IMG/VR virus record: IMGVR_UViG_3300031227_002632
Span: 1-30,515 of that record
DNA from: a virus
DNA length: 30,515 nt
Reading direction: 5' to 3' (one strand)
Shown: piece after piece, positions 28,573 through 30,515 of the stretch
Layout of the letters: every line of letters begins with the position of its first letter
Numbering within the stretch: position 1 is the first letter of the stretch
The notes under the pieces: model-generated
The model's input: the letters and a program-made list of their open reading frames with translations, nothing else
What the model was told of the DNA's origin: nothing
The model's database searches: none
Made by a program: the position numbers and the translations under genes

Positions 28573-30253
28573 AAAAGAAATTAAATTAATATATCGTGCG
28601 GTTAAATCTGGCCGGGGGCTTGAGGATATCCAAAAGGGTTTAGGCAAGGTCGAGAAAAAGGCAAAAAAAACTTTTAGCGGAATGAAATCGCAATGGATGA
28701 GTTTTGCTAAAGGTATTTTAGCGGTAAATCTTTTCCAAACTTTAACCAGAGGTGTTGTTGATTTTGTTACCAGTTCAACAAAAGCATTTCAAAAACAAGA
28801 ATTAGCAGAAGCCAAGCTTGCGGCTGGTATTCAAAACGTGGCCGACTTAACCGGGAAAAGAACTGATCTAGTTAAAGAGGACACCGCGGCCTTAATGGAA
28901 GAAGCTAAGGCATTACAAAAAGTTACTACTTTCGGCGATGAACAAATTGCAAATGCTATGGCAATGCTTTCAACTTTTGCATTACAAAAAGATTCATTGA
29001 AAAAATTAACCCCTCGTCTTTTAGATATGGCGGCTTCTGTTCAAAAACTATCCGGCACAGAGGTTGAATTACAAGATATCGCCGTCGCCGTAGGTAAGTC
29101 AATGACGATGGGAGCCGGTGCATTAGGTAGATATGGAATTGTAATGTCCGACGTTCAACGCGAAGCATTTAATCTTGCCGAGGGCGAAGAAAAAATAAAT
29201 GTATTAACCGAGATAATGGATCAGAACTTTAAAGGCTTTGCAGAGGGAAGTGCTTTAACCAGTGTCGGCCGGATGAAACAATTATCAAATCAATTTGGAG
29301 ATTTTAAAGAAAAAATAGGAAGTATAATTGCAGATTTATTTGATAAATTGATTCCTGCTTTGACACTTTCAATAAAGGCACTTGGTAGATTTACAGATTT
29401 TATTATTGAAGGCTATAACTGGTTAGGTGAATTAAGTAACGCCATTGCTTATACCGTTAAACAAAATCAAGGGCTTATGAATGTAGTTAAATTAGTTGGC
29501 CAAGCAATTTATAATTTTATAATCGAGCCAATTAAAAAAGTTATTGGATTGGTTACCAAGGTAATGAGTTTTGTTGGCAAAAAGATGGACACTTGGGTTA
29601 AAGATACAAACGCGGCTCAAGCAAAAGTAACCGAGTTCGCTAAAGGTGAGGCTGAAAAAAGAGCAAAAACATTTGCTGAACAAATGGCGGCAGACCGGGA
29701 AGCACAGAAAAAAGCAGAAGAATCAAAGCAAAAATCAACAAAACAAACAACAGCAAAAACAAAAGAAGAATCAGACGCCCAATTAAAAGTAAATGCAGAC
29801 ACTTATTCCGGGCTACAAACTGAACAGCGTGAAGCCGGTGATGTCTATAAAGACACTATGAATATGGCATTTGAAGAAGGTGTAAAGAAACGATTGAGGG
29901 GTGAGATTCAAGCGTGGGGTGCGGCAGAAACCGCTAAAGCATTTGCTTCTGCTCCAATGACTATGGGCGGTAGCCTTGCTAGTTTGCCTATTATTGCGGC
30001 CGCAGTAGCCACAGGCCTTGCGGCAATCAACGCAGTTAAGCTTGCTAAGGGTGGAATTGTAACAAGACCTACCAATGCAATTATCGGCGAAGCCGGGCCA
30101 GAAGCGGTTATCCCATTAAACAAGGGCGGTATCGGTGCTAATATAACTATTCAGACCGGGGCTTTTATGGGTAAGCCGGCCGACGCCCGGGCTTTTGCTA
30201 AGATGGTTAAAGATAATATCAATAAACTAGACAGAAGGAATATAACAGTATGA
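28562..30253 (+). CDS. Tape measure protein
   Basis: A 563-residue protein. It has an N-terminal helical part (RGLEDIQKGLGKVEKKAKKTF), a hydrophobic stretch at about 48-70, and a conserved tape-measure segment, AEAKLAAGIQNVA through TLAMLSTFAL-like repeats and GRYGIVMSDVQREAFNLAEGEEK. Coiled coils, a Lys/Gln/Ala-rich segment (about 370-420) and a second hydrophobic stretch (SLPIIAAAVATGLAAINAV) follow. It ends with the common C-terminal motif GGIVTRPTNAIIGEAGPEAVIPL. It sets tail length. At about 0.15 nm per residue this predicts a short tail of roughly 85 nm. The start overlaps the membrane-protein gene, and the stop overlaps the next ATG. Confidence 0.9.
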   Translation: MATEKEIKLIYRAVKSGRGLEDIQKGLGKVEKKAKKTFSGMKSQWMSFAKGILAVNLFQTLTRGVVDFVTSSTKAFQKQELAEAKLAAGIQNVADLTGKRTDLVKEDTAALMEEAKALQKVTTFGDEQIANAMAMLSTFALQKDSLKKLTPRLLDMAASVQKLSGTEVELQDIAVAVGKSMTMGAGALGRYGIVMSDVQREAFNLAEGEEKINVLTEIMDQNFKGFAEGSALTSVGRMKQLSNQFGDFKEKIGSIIADLFDKLIPALTLSIKALGRFTDFIIEGYNWLGELSNAIAYTVKQNQGLMNVVKLVGQAIYNFIIEPIKKVIGLVTKVMSFVGKKMDTWVKDTNAAQAKVTEFAKGEAEKRAKTFAEQMAADREAQKKAEESKQKSTKQTTAKTKEESDAQLKVNADTYSGLQTEQREAGDVYKDTMNMAFEEGVKKRLRGEIQAWGAAETAKAFASAPMTMGGSLASLPIIAAAVATGLAAINAVKLAKGGIVTRPTNAIIGEAGPEAVIPLNKGGIGANITIQTGAFMGKPADARAFAKMVKDNINKLDRRNITV

Positions 30254-30515
30254 AATTTTTTGGAAAGAATTGGACAGAAGATACTTCGGGCATAGTCGTG
30301 TCAAGCGGTGCTGGAACTTCTGATAATATTTGGGATAGGAATGTTAATTCTCAATGGGCTTCTGTTGGAAGTAATGATGGTATTGCCGAAGCATTATCTA
30401 TTTGGTGGCCCGGATTTAAAACATTCGACCATATTTGTTTAAGGAATTTTAATTTAAAAAGTTATCATATTTATTATAGAAACCCGGCTTGGCCTTTTCT
30501 TTGGACTGATTTTGC
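30250..30515 (+). CDS. Discoidin-like tail protein (partial, cut by window end)
   Basis: The first 88 residues of a gene that continues past the window. It starts MKFFGKNWTEDTSG and then has NIWDRNVNSQWASVGSNDG, with HICLRNFNLKSYHIYYRNP further on. This is the strand pattern of galactose-binding (F5/8 type C, discoidin) domains in phage distal tail proteins: a buried WDRN/QW segment, then LRNFNLKSYHIYY. Position directly after the tape measure gene fits a distal tail or baseplate protein. The ATGA overlap with the tape measure stop supports the start. Confidence 0.7.
   Translation, partial: MKFFGKNWTEDTSGIVVSSGAGTSDNIWDRNVNSQWASVGSNDGIAEALSIWWPGFKTFDHICLRNFNLKSYHIYYRNPAWPFLWTDF

Noticed and set aside
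1-30515. tRNA genes, integrase, att sites or CRISPR arrays
   Set aside because: By eye I found no cloverleaf-like segments, no tyrosine or serine recombinase motifs and no regularly spaced repeats. A tRNAscan and an integrase HMM search would settle it.

Overview
The window is a 30.5 kb, AT-rich piece of a tailed-phage (Caudoviricetes) genome, probably a siphovirus with an HK97-type head. Nearly all genes are on the plus strand, tightly packed with ATGA or TAATG junctions and GGAGG-type ribosome binding sites. Two near-perfect TTGACA/TATAAT promoters show that the phage uses a standard bacterial housekeeping sigma factor. The host cannot be named from the sequence. A SpoVG-like gene and the strong Shine-Dalgarno sites fit a low-GC bacterium. 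I see no integrase, lysis gene, tRNA or CRISPR array, so the lifestyle is not decided here.

Layout. (1) 1-7773, early/DNA metabolism: small unknown genes, a long coiled-coil phage protein, a RecB-like PD-(D/E)XK nuclease next to a possible ssDNA-binding protein, a SpoVG-like protein, a NinG/Rap-like HNH protein and a RusA-like resolvase. Many very small genes lie among these, and several show recent duplication or insertion scars. (2) 7828-16466, sugar/glycan cassette: RmlA-type nucleotidyltransferase, a P-loop kinase/methyltransferase fusion, a GT2 glycosyltransferase, a DegT-type sugar aminotransferase, a GNAT acetyltransferase, a polysaccharide pyruvyltransferase-like protein, a small SAM methyltransferase, a second GT2 and a GT4 glycosyltransferase with a basic N-terminal tail. 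An antisense HNH homing-type endonuclease with its own promoter interrupts this run at 9784-10224. (3) 16441-16792, control point: a sigma-region-4-like HTH protein, then a hairpin and a TATAAT box. (4) 16793-30515, structural genes in the usual order: terminase small and large subunits, portal fused to a MuF-type domain, prohead protease with zinc ribbon, major capsid protein, accessory head proteins including a lectin-like one, head-tail connectors, tail tube, small membrane protein, tape measure, and the start of a discoidin-like tail protein cut by the window end.

How it may work together. The recombination genes handle replication and concatemers. The sigma-like protein is placed to turn on the late genes. 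The glycan cassette has enzymes to activate a hexose, aminate, acetylate, methylate or pyruvylate it and transfer it. It sits directly before the virion genes, so the simplest inference is decoration of virion proteins or remodelling of a host surface glycan. It lacks a recognisable sugar dehydratase, so it probably draws a keto-sugar from the host or from genes outside the window. This cassette is the best candidate for an undescribed system here.
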